NCBI GenBank assembly: GCA_045628865.1
Contig: JAZQQB010000051.1
Span: forward strand, 1 to 64,000
From: JAZQQB01 sp045628865
GTDB lineage: Bacteria; Bacillota; Clostridia; Lachnospirales; Lachnospiraceae
Direction of reading: 5' to 3'
DNA: 64,000 nt
Of the stretch, positions 27,251 through 35,888 are shown one piece after another (position 1 is the first letter of the stretch; every line of letters begins with the position of its first letter). The notes below the pieces were generated by a model. That model made no database searches. It was not told where the DNA came from and saw only the letters and a program-made list of their open reading frames with translations. The position numbers and the translations under genes are program-made.

Positions 27251-27506
27251 TTATGTACTATAGCGAAAAAATGGAAGGAAAAAGAGAAAAAGCCTAAAAC
27301 CCATCAGTGTAAAACTTCTAAAAATTACAGTACAGAAGTCATGAATAAGACTTGTCTAATTTGTGTTAGACTGTGATATAGTTGAGGTTGAAAAAGATTC
27401 CGATTTTTAGAATAAGGGCAGAAAATTGGGATTAAGATGACTAAAATGTGCCAGAAGCATCCATAATTCAGCCAATTGTAAATTTGTAGATAAAGGAAGA
27501 GATATA

Positions 27507-27849
27507 TGATTTTTGAGACAGAACGTACGAGGGTTCGAAATCTAAATGAAGACGACATTGAGAAAATTGTTTGCTATCGAAGTGATGAGCGTTGCAACAA
27601 GTTCCAGCGATATGAAGATTTCAGCTATGATTAACTATTGCTCCGGAAGTTCAAAGGAAGGGAATAGCATATGAAGTATTAGATTCGATTGTAAAAAAGA
27701 TAAGAGAAAAATATCCGACTATGGATATTGTGGCTCTGATAGAGAAAGAAAATGCAGGAAGTATCGCATTGTTTCAAAAACTTGGCTTTTTTGAAGAATG
27801 TTTCGAAGAATCAATTGAATCATACATCTATTGTATATACGGAGAATAG
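27507..27849 (+). pseudogene. Broken GNAT acetyltransferase gene
   Basis: Three frames each carry part of one GNAT protein. MIFETERTRVR starts behind AAAGGAAG; a one-base loss near 27540 shifts the frame to LNEDDIEKIVCYRSDERC, which ends in TAA at 27632; the third frame reads TIAPEVQRKGIAYEVLDS and ends with ENAGSIALFQKLGFFEE before TAG 27847. The central strands of the fold are deleted. No product is expected. Confidence 0.85.
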
Positions 27850-27923
27850 CAGAAAAACTGCAAGAGGGTCTGCTAAAAGATATAAAAAAGAAATTATATA
27901 AGGAGTAAGGAAAAGAGAAAGAT

Positions 27924-28502
27924 ATGGAATTATATGGTTACATACTTGTCGGCAGCATTGTACTTATTGTACTTATTGCCATTGCAATTATTAGTTACAT
28001 GAAATCAGGCAGAAAAATGCGTAGATTCATTCTTGTGTTTAATGGAGTCATATATTTAGGTTTCATAATACTGTTAGTGTTGAATCTTATAAGCAATCTT
28101 CAATCTGAGAGGTTATCAGATAAATATGACCGTTATGACAGTACGATTCTGTCTAGTTGGACATATCATAAAACTGAAAATGGTTATCATTATCTTTCTT
28201 CTAGTAATTTGTTTGGATCAGATCTTTATCTTGTTCCTGCAGAGACCTGTAAAGTTTCACCATTGGCGAAGATAACCCATGATGCAATCGTTTACACTGT
28301 GAAAGATAATCCGATAGAGCAGAAGCAAAATATGGTAGTGGACGGTCGCAGTTATAATTATGCACCGCAGATAGCTCGTGTTGAACCTGAATATTTTATC
28401 TGGACTTTTGCATATATGATTTTGGGCGGAGGTACATTGATTATAGGCAATCTTGTTGTTTTGGTTATTGTTGTAATGAACATGAAAAAAAAGAAGACAT
28501 GA
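27924..28502 (+). CDS. Membrane protein, unknown function
   Basis: 192 aa with an N-terminal hydrophobic helix (about residues 5-26), a second (37-58), an extracytoplasmic domain of about 95 residues containing a D-x-Y-D-x-YDS stretch, and a C-terminal helix (162-187) ending in a lysine cluster. No family recognised. AAGGAG lies 20 nt upstream of the ATG and GGAAAAGAGA nearer. It may be co-transcribed with the next small membrane gene. Confidence 0.6.
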   Translation: MELYGYILVGSIVLIVLIAIAIISYMKSGRKMRRFILVFNGVIYLGFIILLVLNLISNLQSERLSDKYDRYDSTILSSWTYHKTENGYHYLSSSNLFGSDLYLVPAETCKVSPLAKITHDAIVYTVKDNPIEQKQNMVVDGRSYNYAPQIARVEPEYFIWTFAYMILGGGTLIIGNLVVLVIVVMNMKKKKT

Positions 28503-28611
28503 CCTGATATAATAAAGTTATAGTAAGGATTCGGAAAATTCCCGCAATAATGATAAGTGCTTTTATGTGATATCGTTAGGACTGAAAAAAATTCATGTCA
28601 TTGGAGAAAAA

Positions 28612-28920
28612 ATGATGAAAAATAGGAAGTTATCAATTTGTTTGAGTATTATAAATGTCATAGGTATTATTTGCCTGATATATTATGCCATATTGTATAT
28701 TTCACATAACCCGAACGTTGTTAATCCTGATGCAATGCTGCCTATGGAAAACTGGGATAGAGCCGGTATGCTGCTCACACTTGGATTTTTCCCGCTGCTT
28801 ATTGCAAATATATTAGGATTTTTATATGTTATGAAAGAAAAGAAGCTTTTTATAAGATTACTTTTCTTTATACCAAGTATAATAGATATTTGTTTTGTCA
28901 TGCATTATTGTTTTTTTTAG
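28612..28920 (+). CDS. Small three-helix membrane protein
   Basis: 102 aa. Three hydrophobic segments (about residues 7-28, 48-70, 78-100). ATG 28612 follows TTGGAG at 7 nt; the longer in-frame start at 28567 has no ribosome binding site. No recognised family. A terminator/operator palindrome follows 24 bp after the stop. Confidence 0.6.
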   Translation: MMKNRKLSICLSIINVIGIICLIYYAILYISHNPNVVNPDAMLPMENWDRAGMLLTLGFFPLLIANILGFLYVMKEKKLFIRLLFFIPSIIDICFVMHYCFF

Positions 28921-28943
28921 ACGCAAAAAGTGAAAAAGATGAT

Positions 28944-28991
28944 AAAAGAGAATGTTAACCCGTTTTTTTAAAAGGTTGACATTCTCTTTTT
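28944..28991 (+). terminator. Terminator before the biotin operon
   Basis: AAAAGAGAATGT pairs with ACATTCTCTTTT (12 bp), extended inwards by TAACC/GGTTG and ending in a T run. The stem contains the proposed BirA operator half-sites. Confidence 0.8.
28953..28981. promoter_or_regulatory. Probable BirA operator and -35 of the biotin operon
   Basis: TGTTAACC-N13-GGTTGACA matches the BirA operator pattern (TGTNAACC, spacer, GGTTNACA) and lies immediately upstream of bioWF. The right half-site contains a perfect -35, TTGACA (28976-28981); a weak -10 (TTAACT, 28998) sits 16 bp further on. Biotin-bound BirA would therefore block RNA polymerase. The family pattern is known; use here is inferred from position. 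Confidence 0.7.
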
Positions 28992-29045
28992 GCTATGTTA
29001 ACTTTTCTATGGTGTTATCGGAATAAAAAGGAAAGGTATACGAGA

Positions 29046-30956
29046 ATGGAAGAACTATATAGTGTAAAAATGCGTGCATCAAAGACGATAGGCACTTTAG
29101 AAAAACATATTTCCGGGGCAGAAAGGATTGTTTTGGAATCTGAAATAGAAACCTGCGCAAACCAGCTGATCAGGCGTGGGCTTACCCATGATCTTGGAAA
29201 GGCGGATTTTATCAATCTGAAATGTCAAAAGGTTTGCAAAGATAAGATACTTTATTTAGATGCGCTTCCAGTTACTGATATAGAGGTGGAAAACGAAAAC
29301 GAGGGATGGCAGGTACTTTCCAAAATGTTAGAAAGATCCGGTATCAAAGATACAAAAAAAATCCTAAACCTGCTGCCTGAAACAAAGCATATGCGAGGCG
29401 CCATGCTTCTTGATGTGGATAGTTTTAAGCGTTTGGAAAAAGATTTAGACAGAGGCATCCGTGTTACCAATATGGATCAGGAGATTGGTGAAAACAGACC
29501 ATGCTCCACGAAAAAAAATCATTACGAGGAAGCCCTTGTGCTTGCCACCAAGGTGGCAAATTGTAAAGGCATCCTGGGGGAGATCTGTATTTCCGATGAT
29601 CCCAACTATGTAACAGGATATTTTGCTTCGAAAGAGCTTGGCTATGTGCGTATCAGCAAACTAAAAAAGATGGGAAGCGATTTTGGCGGAAGGATCTTTT
29701 TGTTTCGGGGAAATGAAGAGGAGAAAGATAAGGCGATCTCATTTTTGCAGGAAACCTATGTAATGGTAAGAAACATCAAACCACTACAAATACCTGACAG
29801 GGAAAATAAATGGGATTTTATCAAAAAAGAGCTTACTGGATTATCACAAAACAATTTGTATCGAACCCTAAAGACCTTTGATTCCGCCCAGGGCTCCCAT
29901 GTTACCTATCATGGGCGGGACGTGGTTTTGATGGCGTCAAACAGCTATTTGGATCTAACAGCACACGAAGCGATCAAGGATTATACCAAAAAGATCATTG
30001 ACACCTATGGATTTGGGAGCGGTGGCTCCAGACTGACAACCGGGAATACGGATATCCATGATCTTTTGGAAAAAAAGATCGCTGATTTTAAGGGCTGTGA
30101 GGCATCTTTGGTGTTTTCCACAGGGTATGTGGCGAATCTTGCCACCATTTCCTGTCTTATGACAAAAGGTGACGTGATCTTTAGCGACGAATTAAACCAT
30201 GCCAGTATCATTGACGGCTGCAGGCTCTCAGGTGCTCGTATCGTGGTATATAAGCACAATGATATGAATGATCTTTTGGAAAAGATCCAAAGCACCCCGT
30301 TTGACCGTGCGCTTGCCGTCAGTGACGCAGTATTTAGCATGGATGGTGATATCTTAGCGCTAAAGGAGTTTGTGGAAATCTGTGAAAAATACAACGTTTT
30401 TTCCATGGTGGATGAAGCCCATGCAACAGGGGTGATCGGAAAAACGGGACGTGGCATCGAGGAGCATTTTGACTATGTAGTAAAGCCGGATATCACCATG
30501 GGCACCCTAAGCAAAGCCATAGGTGGCGAGGGTGGTTTTGTGACAGGAAGAAGGGATTTGATCGAGTATTTAAAAAACAAGGCAAGGGGATTTATTTTTT
30601 CCACTTCCTTATCCCAGCCATCCATGGCATGTGCCATCGCAGGCTTATCCATCATTGAAAACGAGCCTGAGCGTGTAAAGGCGCTTCATGAAAATGTGGC
30701 ATATTTTTGCCAGTGCATGAAAAAGTATGGGATGAAGATAAATGCTAAGACTCCCATTATCCCCATCATGGTAGGAGATGAAAAAAAGGCTGTAAAGCTG
30801 TCAGAGTATTTGTTAGAAAACGGCTTTTATATCTCAGCCATTCGTTATCCTACAGTAAAAAAAGGAAGTGCAAGACTTCGAGTGGCGATCATGGCAACCC
30901 ATACGAAAGAGGAGTTAAAGCAGGCAGCGAAGTTAATATGTGGCTATTTAAAATAG
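29046..30956 (+). CDS. Fused BioW-BioF: 6-carboxyhexanoate-CoA ligase / 8-amino-7-oxononanoate synthase
   Basis: 636 aa with two enzymes in series. Residues 1-250 are BioW (MRASKTIGTLEKHISGAERIV, RGIRVTNMD), which makes pimeloyl-CoA from pimelate. Residues 255-636 are BioF, the PLP enzyme that condenses pimeloyl-CoA with alanine: SNSYLDL, GSGGSRLTTGN, DEAHATGV, and GTLSKAIGG with the PLP lysine Lys490. A fusion would pass the CoA thioester directly to the next active site. ATG 29046 follows AAAGGAAAGG. Operon order is bioWF-bioD-bioA; no bioB is in the window. Confidence 0.93.
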   Translation: MEELYSVKMRASKTIGTLEKHISGAERIVLESEIETCANQLIRRGLTHDLGKADFINLKCQKVCKDKILYLDALPVTDIEVENENEGWQVLSKMLERSGIKDTKKILNLLPETKHMRGAMLLDVDSFKRLEKDLDRGIRVTNMDQEIGENRPCSTKKNHYEEALVLATKVANCKGILGEICISDDPNYVTGYFASKELGYVRISKLKKMGSDFGGRIFLFRGNEEEKDKAISFLQETYVMVRNIKPLQIPDRENKWDFIKKELTGLSQNNLYRTLKTFDSAQGSHVTYHGRDVVLMASNSYLDLTAHEAIKDYTKKIIDTYGFGSGGSRLTTGNTDIHDLLEKKIADFKGCEASLVFSTGYVANLATISCLMTKGDVIFSDELNHASIIDGCRLSGARIVVYKHNDMNDLLEKIQSTPFDRALAVSDAVFSMDGDILALKEFVEICEKYNVFSMVDEAHATGVIGKTGRGIEEHFDYVVKPDITMGTLSKAIGGEGGFVTGRRDLIEYLKNKARGFIFSTSLSQPSMACAIAGLSIIENEPERVKALHENVAYFCQCMKKYGMKINAKTPIIPIMVGDEKKAVKLSEYLLENGFYISAIRYPTVKKGSARLRVAIMATHTKEELKQAAKLICGYLK

Positions 30957-30982
30957 GAGTAATTATTCAGGAGGAATAGATC

Positions 30983-31666
30983 ATGGCAAAGAGTATTTTT
31001 ATCACAGGAACAGGAACAGACGTTGGAAAAACCTATGTGAGTGCACTGATCGTAAAAAAATTACAAGAGGCAAGTGGAAAGGCTGCTTATTATAAGGCAG
31101 CTATGAGTGGCAATGACAGGGATGCAAATAATCAATTGATCCCGGGAGATGCTTTATGGGTAAAGAAGATCTCAAACTTAGATCAGCCATTGGCTGAAAC
31201 CTGCCCATATATCTATGAAACAGCAGTATCGCCACATTTGGCTTCTAAACTTGAGAATGATCCAGTGGATCTTCAGGTCGTGAAAAAGCATTATGAACAG
31301 TTGAAGGAAAAATATGAATATATCACCGTAGAGGGAAGCGGAGGGATCATTTGTCCAATCCGTTACGATGAGCAAAAGATCTTTTTAGAGGATATTGTAA
31401 AAACCTTAAATCTATCAAGCATTTTGGTGTGTGATGCAGGCCTTGGTACCATCAACCATGTGGTTTTGACTGTGCATTACATGCAAAGTAAGGGCATGAA
31501 CGTAAAAGGTATTATTTTTAACAACTTTCAAGAGGATAATTTCCTCCATGAAGACAATTTGAAAATGTGTGAAGAACTTACCGGTATTCCGGTGATCGCA
31601 ACTGTAGAAAAAGGCGCATGTGATCTTTCTATAGATGCTGATACGCTAATGGCACTGTATGAATAA
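30983..31666 (+). CDS. bioD: Dethiobiotin synthetase
   Basis: BioD carboxylates diaminopelargonate and closes the ureido ring using ATP and CO2. 227 aa with the P-loop GTGTDVGKT at the N terminus, followed by YKAAMSGN (usually YKPVxxG) and TVEGSGGIICPI. It starts 26 bp after bioWF behind CAGGAGG. The 3' end has been tandemly duplicated into the following spacer. Confidence 0.93.
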   Translation: MAKSIFITGTGTDVGKTYVSALIVKKLQEASGKAAYYKAAMSGNDRDANNQLIPGDALWVKKISNLDQPLAETCPYIYETAVSPHLASKLENDPVDLQVVKKHYEQLKEKYEYITVEGSGGIICPIRYDEQKIFLEDIVKTLNLSSILVCDAGLGTINHVVLTVHYMQSKGMNVKGIIFNNFQEDNFLHEDNLKMCEELTGIPVIATVEKGACDLSIDADTLMALYE

Positions 31667-31786
31667 GAGGTTGCAGATATGACAAGGCAACATATAAAAA
31701 CATATAAATAAGAGGATGCAGATATGTTAAGGCAACATATAAATTAAGAAGATGCTGATACGCTAAGGCAATATATGAATAAGGAG
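31634..31786. repeat. 36-bp tandem repeat derived from the bioD tail
   Basis: Four units start at 31634, 31670, 31715 and 31751; lengths 36, 45 (9-bp insertion), 36 and 36. Unit 1 is the last 11 codons of bioD with its stop; units 2-4 repeat GATGCNGATAYGNTAAGGCAAYATAT with a stop each time. The last unit ends in the AAGGAGG that serves bioA. Confidence 0.9.
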
Positions 31787-31795
31787 GAAAAAAAT

Positions 31796-32998
31796 ATGAT
31801 ATGGTATCCATACGAACAGATGAAAACCATGAAAGAACCAAGAAAGATCATTGACGCAAATGGCGTGTATCTATATACGGAGGATAAAGTGCTGATTGAT
31901 TCCATTTCATCCTGGTGGAGTGTGATCCATGGGTATAAAAATCCTGAAATCACCGAAGCTATCAAAAATCAGGCGGATCGTTTTTCCCACGTGATGCTTG
32001 GTGGGCTTACCCACGAACCGGTGCAGAAGTTAGCTCAAAAATTACGTGATTTCTTACCAGGGGATTTGGATTATTGCTTTTTCTCTGATTCCGGATCGGT
32101 AGCGGTGGAGGTTGCGCTTAAAATGGCGTTACAGTACTACGTAAACCGCGGGGATACCCAAAAGATCAAGATCATGGGTCTTACCCATGCTTATCATGGG
32201 GACACCTTTAAGACCATGGAGGCAGGAGATGATGAGGATTATCATTTTATCTTAGAGGCTTATGGAGAAAATCCCAATGCCATTCATATCCCAACTGATA
32301 TAGAGCGTTTGGAGGAAGCCTTTTTAAAATACCATGATCAGTTAAACTGCTTTATCGTGGAGCCGCTTTTGCAGGGTGCAGGTGGAATGAGAATGTATGA
32401 TATTTCCTTTTTAAAACGTGCCAGAGAGCTTTGTGATCAATATGATGTGCTTTTGATCTTTGATGAGGTTGCCACAGGCTTTGGAAGATGCGGACATCGT
32501 TTTGTATCCGACGTGGTTCTTCCGGATATCATTGTTTTGGGGAAAGCCTTAACTGGCGGGCATATCGGCCATGCGGTAACGGTTTCTAACAAAAAGGTGT
32601 ACGATGGCTTTTATGCAGATTCAGCAGATAAGGCATTGATGCATGGACCTACCTTTATGGGAAATGCCTTAGCCTGCAGTGCAGCCCTTGCATCCATTGA
32701 ATTATTTGAAAAAGGAAATTACATGGAAAAGATCCATACCATTGAAAAGATCACAAGAGAAGAGTTAGAGGGCTTTACAGATGATCGCATCAAGGAGATC
32801 CGCATTATGGGCGGGTGTGTGTGCATTGAGGTAAAGGATGCCAAAACACTGGCAGGTTATCAGGAGTTTGCCTATGAAAGAGGTGTGTTTGCAAGACCGT
32901 TTTTAAATTATCTGTATGCCATGGTGCCTTACATCATCACTAAAGAGGAGTTGGTGAAAGTGCTTCAGACCATGAGAGACTGGTTCCAAAGAAGGTAA
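31796..32998 (+). CDS. bioA: Adenosylmethionine-8-amino-7-oxononanoate aminotransferase
   Basis: BioA transfers an amino group from SAM to 8-amino-7-oxononanoate. It is a fold-type I PLP enzyme with the BioA start MIWYPYEQMKT, SDSGSVAVEVALKMA, IFDEVATGFGRCG and GKALTGGHIG carrying the PLP lysine (Lys250). At 400 aa it is slightly short. I use ATG 31796, nine bases after AAGGAGG; ATG 31775 lies inside the tail repeat and overlaps the SD. A terminator follows. Confidence 0.92.
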   Translation: MIWYPYEQMKTMKEPRKIIDANGVYLYTEDKVLIDSISSWWSVIHGYKNPEITEAIKNQADRFSHVMLGGLTHEPVQKLAQKLRDFLPGDLDYCFFSDSGSVAVEVALKMALQYYVNRGDTQKIKIMGLTHAYHGDTFKTMEAGDDEDYHFILEAYGENPNAIHIPTDIERLEEAFLKYHDQLNCFIVEPLLQGAGGMRMYDISFLKRARELCDQYDVLLIFDEVATGFGRCGHRFVSDVVLPDIIVLGKALTGGHIGHAVTVSNKKVYDGFYADSADKALMHGPTFMGNALACSAALASIELFEKGNYMEKIHTIEKITREELEGFTDDRIKEIRIMGGCVCIEVKDAKTLAGYQEFAYERGVFARPFLNYLYAMVPYIITKEELVKVLQTMRDWFQRR

Positions 32999-33023
32999 CT
33001 AGTTTAAATCCAGTGTATTTTTT

Positions 33024-33065
33024 ATGTTACTGTGCACACAGGGTATGTACAGTAACATTTTTTTC
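33024..33065 (+). terminator. Terminator of the biotin operon
   Basis: ATGTTACTGT pairs with ACAGTAACAT, followed by TTTTTTC. The core (GTGCACACAGGGTATGTAC) relates it to the palindrome at 42865-42902. Confidence 0.8.
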
Positions 33066-33165
33066 GAAAAATACGGATTAACCTTGGCGAATGGGAAAAG
33101 AAATGGTATGATGATTGGAATAAGCGAAATCATAATAAGAAATCATCGCCAAGGAGACTTGTTCT

Positions 33166-33861
33166 ATGAAAAAAATTGGACTGGTGGGTGGAACAGGACC
33201 GGAATCCACTCTGATGTATTACAAGGAATTAAATGCAAGAACAGATGTAAGAACTGGTGGCAAAGCCATGCCAGATCTTATGATCGACAGTGTAAATTTT
33301 AGAAGAACCTGGGACTATGTTTTAGAAGAAAACTATCCCCTTTTGGCAGACTATTTATCTGAAAAGGTTGAAGCCTTAAAAGCAGGTGGGGCCGAAATCA
33401 TTTCCTTAAGTGCCGTAACCATGCATGTTGTTTTAGGAGAAATCGAAAAGAAAACAAATGTGAAGCTGATCAGCATTCCAAAAGCAGTTAGTGAGTATGC
33501 CAAGAAAAAGGGATATCATAAGGTCGCTCTATTAGGAACCATGCTGACCATGGAAAAGGACTACATGAAAAAGGATTTTTATGATGCGGGCATTGAGCTA
33601 GTGGTTCCTGATAAAGATGGTAAGGAGCTTGTTGCAAAAAGGATCTTTGAAGAGCTTGAGTTTGGTATCGTGAAGGACTCCACCTTACAGGAATTTAATG
33701 CGCTTTTGACTAAGATGAAAGAGGAACAACAGGTGGAAGCTGTGATCTTAGGCTGTACAGAGCTGCCGCTTTTATTAAACGACGAAAACTGTGTACTTCC
33801 TTGTTTAGACAGTGTGAAGATCCATATTGAGAAGCTTATTGATCTTGCTATGGAAGAATAG
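33166..33861 (+). CDS. Aspartate/glutamate racemase-family protein
   Basis: 231 aa. GLVGGTGPESTLMYY at the start and LGCTELPLLL (Cys197) near the end place it in the YgeA/RacX family of cofactor-independent racemases. The first catalytic cysteine is replaced: the segment usually reading C-T-N-T-M-H is S-A-V-T-M-H, with Ser82. A two-base racemase mechanism is therefore doubtful. The start follows CCAAGGAG. The next gene begins 10 bp after it, so they are probably co-transcribed. Confidence 0.85.
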   Translation: MKKIGLVGGTGPESTLMYYKELNARTDVRTGGKAMPDLMIDSVNFRRTWDYVLEENYPLLADYLSEKVEALKAGGAEIISLSAVTMHVVLGEIEKKTNVKLISIPKAVSEYAKKKGYHKVALLGTMLTMEKDYMKKDFYDAGIELVVPDKDGKELVAKRIFEELEFGIVKDSTLQEFNALLTKMKEEQQVEAVILGCTELPLLLNDENCVLPCLDSVKIHIEKLIDLAMEE

Positions 33862-33871
33862 GTGGGGAGCA

Positions 33872-34348
33872 ATGGATTTACAATTTTTTAGGGCAACAAA
33901 AGAAGATATTGATGAGCTTGTTTCTCTTCGAATTGCCTATATGATCGAGGAATTTGGCGGTATCACCGAGGAACAGAGAGCCGGCATGGAGAAGCAGCTA
34001 CCGGATTATTTTGAAAGAAAACTAGGCACAGAGCTTATTGCATTTGTGGCAAGTGATGGGGAAAAACTGATTGCCTGTGCACTTTTACATATCATCGAAA
34101 TGCCTGGAAATGCTATGCTTACAAGTGGGTTATATGGTGAGGTGATTGGGGTTTACACCAAGGATGACTACCGCAAACAGGGTATTTGCACCCATTTGAT
34201 GCTAGATCTTGTAGCATATGGCAAAGAAAGAGGACTAGGAAGGATCGATCTTGGTGCTTCAAAGTCAGGATACCCGGTTTATCAAAAAATTGGTTTCGTG
34301 GAAAAAGAGGCTAGATTCAGAGCTATGTCATACTTTTTTGAAAAATAA
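33872..34348 (+). CDS. GNAT-family N-acetyltransferase
   Basis: 158 aa. GVYTKDDYRKQGICTHLM is the acetyl-CoA pyrophosphate-binding motif (Q/R-x-x-G-x-G/A with Ile/Cys variation), and GASKSGYPVYQKIGF is the C-terminal strand-helix of the fold. ATG 33872 lies behind GGTGGGGAGC. The acceptor substrate is unknown. Confidence 0.88.
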   Translation: MDLQFFRATKEDIDELVSLRIAYMIEEFGGITEEQRAGMEKQLPDYFERKLGTELIAFVASDGEKLIACALLHIIEMPGNAMLTSGLYGEVIGVYTKDDYRKQGICTHLMLDLVAYGKERGLGRIDLGASKSGYPVYQKIGFVEKEARFRAMSYFFEK

Positions 34349-34407
34349 AAGTAGATTATCGGATAATTACTTTGGATTTAATAATCTGAAAGCAGGAGGG
34401 AAGTATC

Positions 34408-35100
34408 ATGGATTCAGAAAAAAATAACATGGATTCCGAAAATAGCAATATCAAAAAACATACTTTAAAAGAATTGATCAGAAAATATATTCCAAGTATC
34501 ATATTGCTGGATGTTTTATTAGTTGGAGCAGTTTTTGCTGGGATTTGTGGCTTACTATCCTTATTTGGACTACAATTTCGCCAGTGGGTATTTATTGTAA
34601 TGGCAGTTGTATTAGGATTCCCAGGGCTTATTGGTTTGTTTCAGATTTTGGGATTTATAAAGCAGCGTATTATTAAGATCGTTCTGACCTGGGTCGTTAT
34701 AATCGTGGTTGTGTGTGGCACACCAATTTTGCTCATCATTGGATATCTTTTTTATTCACCTGAGTATATTATAAACCGTGATGGTAAAAAATATGTAGCC
34801 TATGTCAGCAGTTTTTTTTATACCAATGTGGATTATTATGAATACCATAATTTCCTTGTTTGTGGACTTCATCATCGCATTAAAGAAGCGTTTGAGGGTG
34901 GTGTCGATCCTTATGCGAATTCTAAAGAGAGCTATTATGAGCCTGATTTCACATATTATTATGATGAAAATGGCAAATTGATCGAAGAAGTGTCGCGATA
35001 TGATAAGGAAAAAAATGAGGAGAAAAAACCTAAAATGCAGGAAACGGAAGCTATAGAGGAAACATCCGTTTCAGAAACTGCCCAAAATTCAGATTCTTAG
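34408..35100 (+). CDS. Membrane protein, unknown function
   Basis: 230 aa. A charged N terminus of 35 residues, three hydrophobic helices (about 31-53, 58-80, 93-115), a soluble domain rich in Tyr, and an acidic tail (E, K, S, T). No family recognised. ATG 34408 follows CAGGAGGG. Confidence 0.6.
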   Translation: MDSEKNNMDSENSNIKKHTLKELIRKYIPSIILLDVLLVGAVFAGICGLLSLFGLQFRQWVFIVMAVVLGFPGLIGLFQILGFIKQRIIKIVLTWVVIIVVVCGTPILLIIGYLFYSPEYIINRDGKKYVAYVSSFFYTNVDYYEYHNFLVCGLHHRIKEAFEGGVDPYANSKESYYEPDFTYYYDENGKLIEEVSRYDKEKNEEKKPKMQETEAIEETSVSETAQNSDS

Positions 35101-35131
35101 ATATTTATATGAAGAAATGAACATTCATGTA

Positions 35132-35140
35132 TGATATAAT
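35132..35140 (+). promoter_or_regulatory. Extended -10 promoter of the SUFU gene
   Basis: TGATATAAT gives a perfect -10 with the TGN extension, 51 bp before the start codon. No good -35 is visible. The same ATGATATAATG occurs on the minus strand before cysK. Confidence 0.6.
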
Positions 35141-35190
35141 GCATATATGGTTTTTTGCCATAAAAATATACGAATAAAGGAAAAAAGAAA

Positions 35191-35841
35191 ATGAATGAAG
35201 AAATCAAAAATAATGAAGTGATCGAATCCGATGATTCGGCACCAGGCTGGGACGCCATTACTGCGGAATTTGAGCGTATTTACCCGGACCAGAAGAATCC
35301 ATTACATTATGGAACCGTGATTCCTTACGGCATGGGTGGAAGAGATCCACTAGATGGAATCAGTATTTATGATGCAGGAGATTATTGGCATTTTGTTACC
35401 TACGGAATGTCTGAGCTTTATGAAAAAGTAAGTGAAAATAAGGATTTTAGTGGTTTTGGCTACGAAATGACCTTTAAATTAAAAAAGGCGCCTTTAAAGG
35501 ATGAGGAAAAAGAAATCCGTTGCGTTTGCGGTATTTTGCAATCCCTGGCTCGTGTAACCTACGTAAAGGGTGAGATTTTTAGACCAAATGAATACCTTTA
35601 CACAGGTCAGACACAGGGTATTGATGTGGAACAGAAATCAAAATTAACAGGATTTATCTGTGTGAAGGATGCCAGTGTAAACACCATCGATACACCAAAC
35701 GGATCAGTTGAATTCCGTGAATTTATTGGCGTGACAGATGCGGAGCTTAAATCCTTGACCAACAAAAAGGATTCTGTTGTGGCGCTCCATGAAAAATTGG
35801 GATCTGATTTAACAGATTATGCGAGAGAATCATTGGTATAA
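35191..35841 (+). CDS. Suppressor-of-fused (SUFU) domain protein
   Basis: 216 aa with the bacterial SUFU-domain layout: PGWDAITAEFERIYP at the start, HYGTVIPYGMGGRDPLDGI, YWHFVTYGMSELY, then FGYEMTFKLK. Bacterial SUFU proteins are often immunity factors or occur beside polymorphic toxins, but no toxin gene is adjacent, so the role is open. Cytoplasmic. The start follows AAAGGAAAAAAG. Confidence 0.88.
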   Translation: MNEEIKNNEVIESDDSAPGWDAITAEFERIYPDQKNPLHYGTVIPYGMGGRDPLDGISIYDAGDYWHFVTYGMSELYEKVSENKDFSGFGYEMTFKLKKAPLKDEEKEIRCVCGILQSLARVTYVKGEIFRPNEYLYTGQTQGIDVEQKSKLTGFICVKDASVNTIDTPNGSVEFREFIGVTDAELKSLTNKKDSVVALHEKLGSDLTDYARESLV

Positions 35842-35888
35842 ATGTACTAAAATTTTTGCGTTCGCAATAAGGAAGAGGGAAGAATAGA

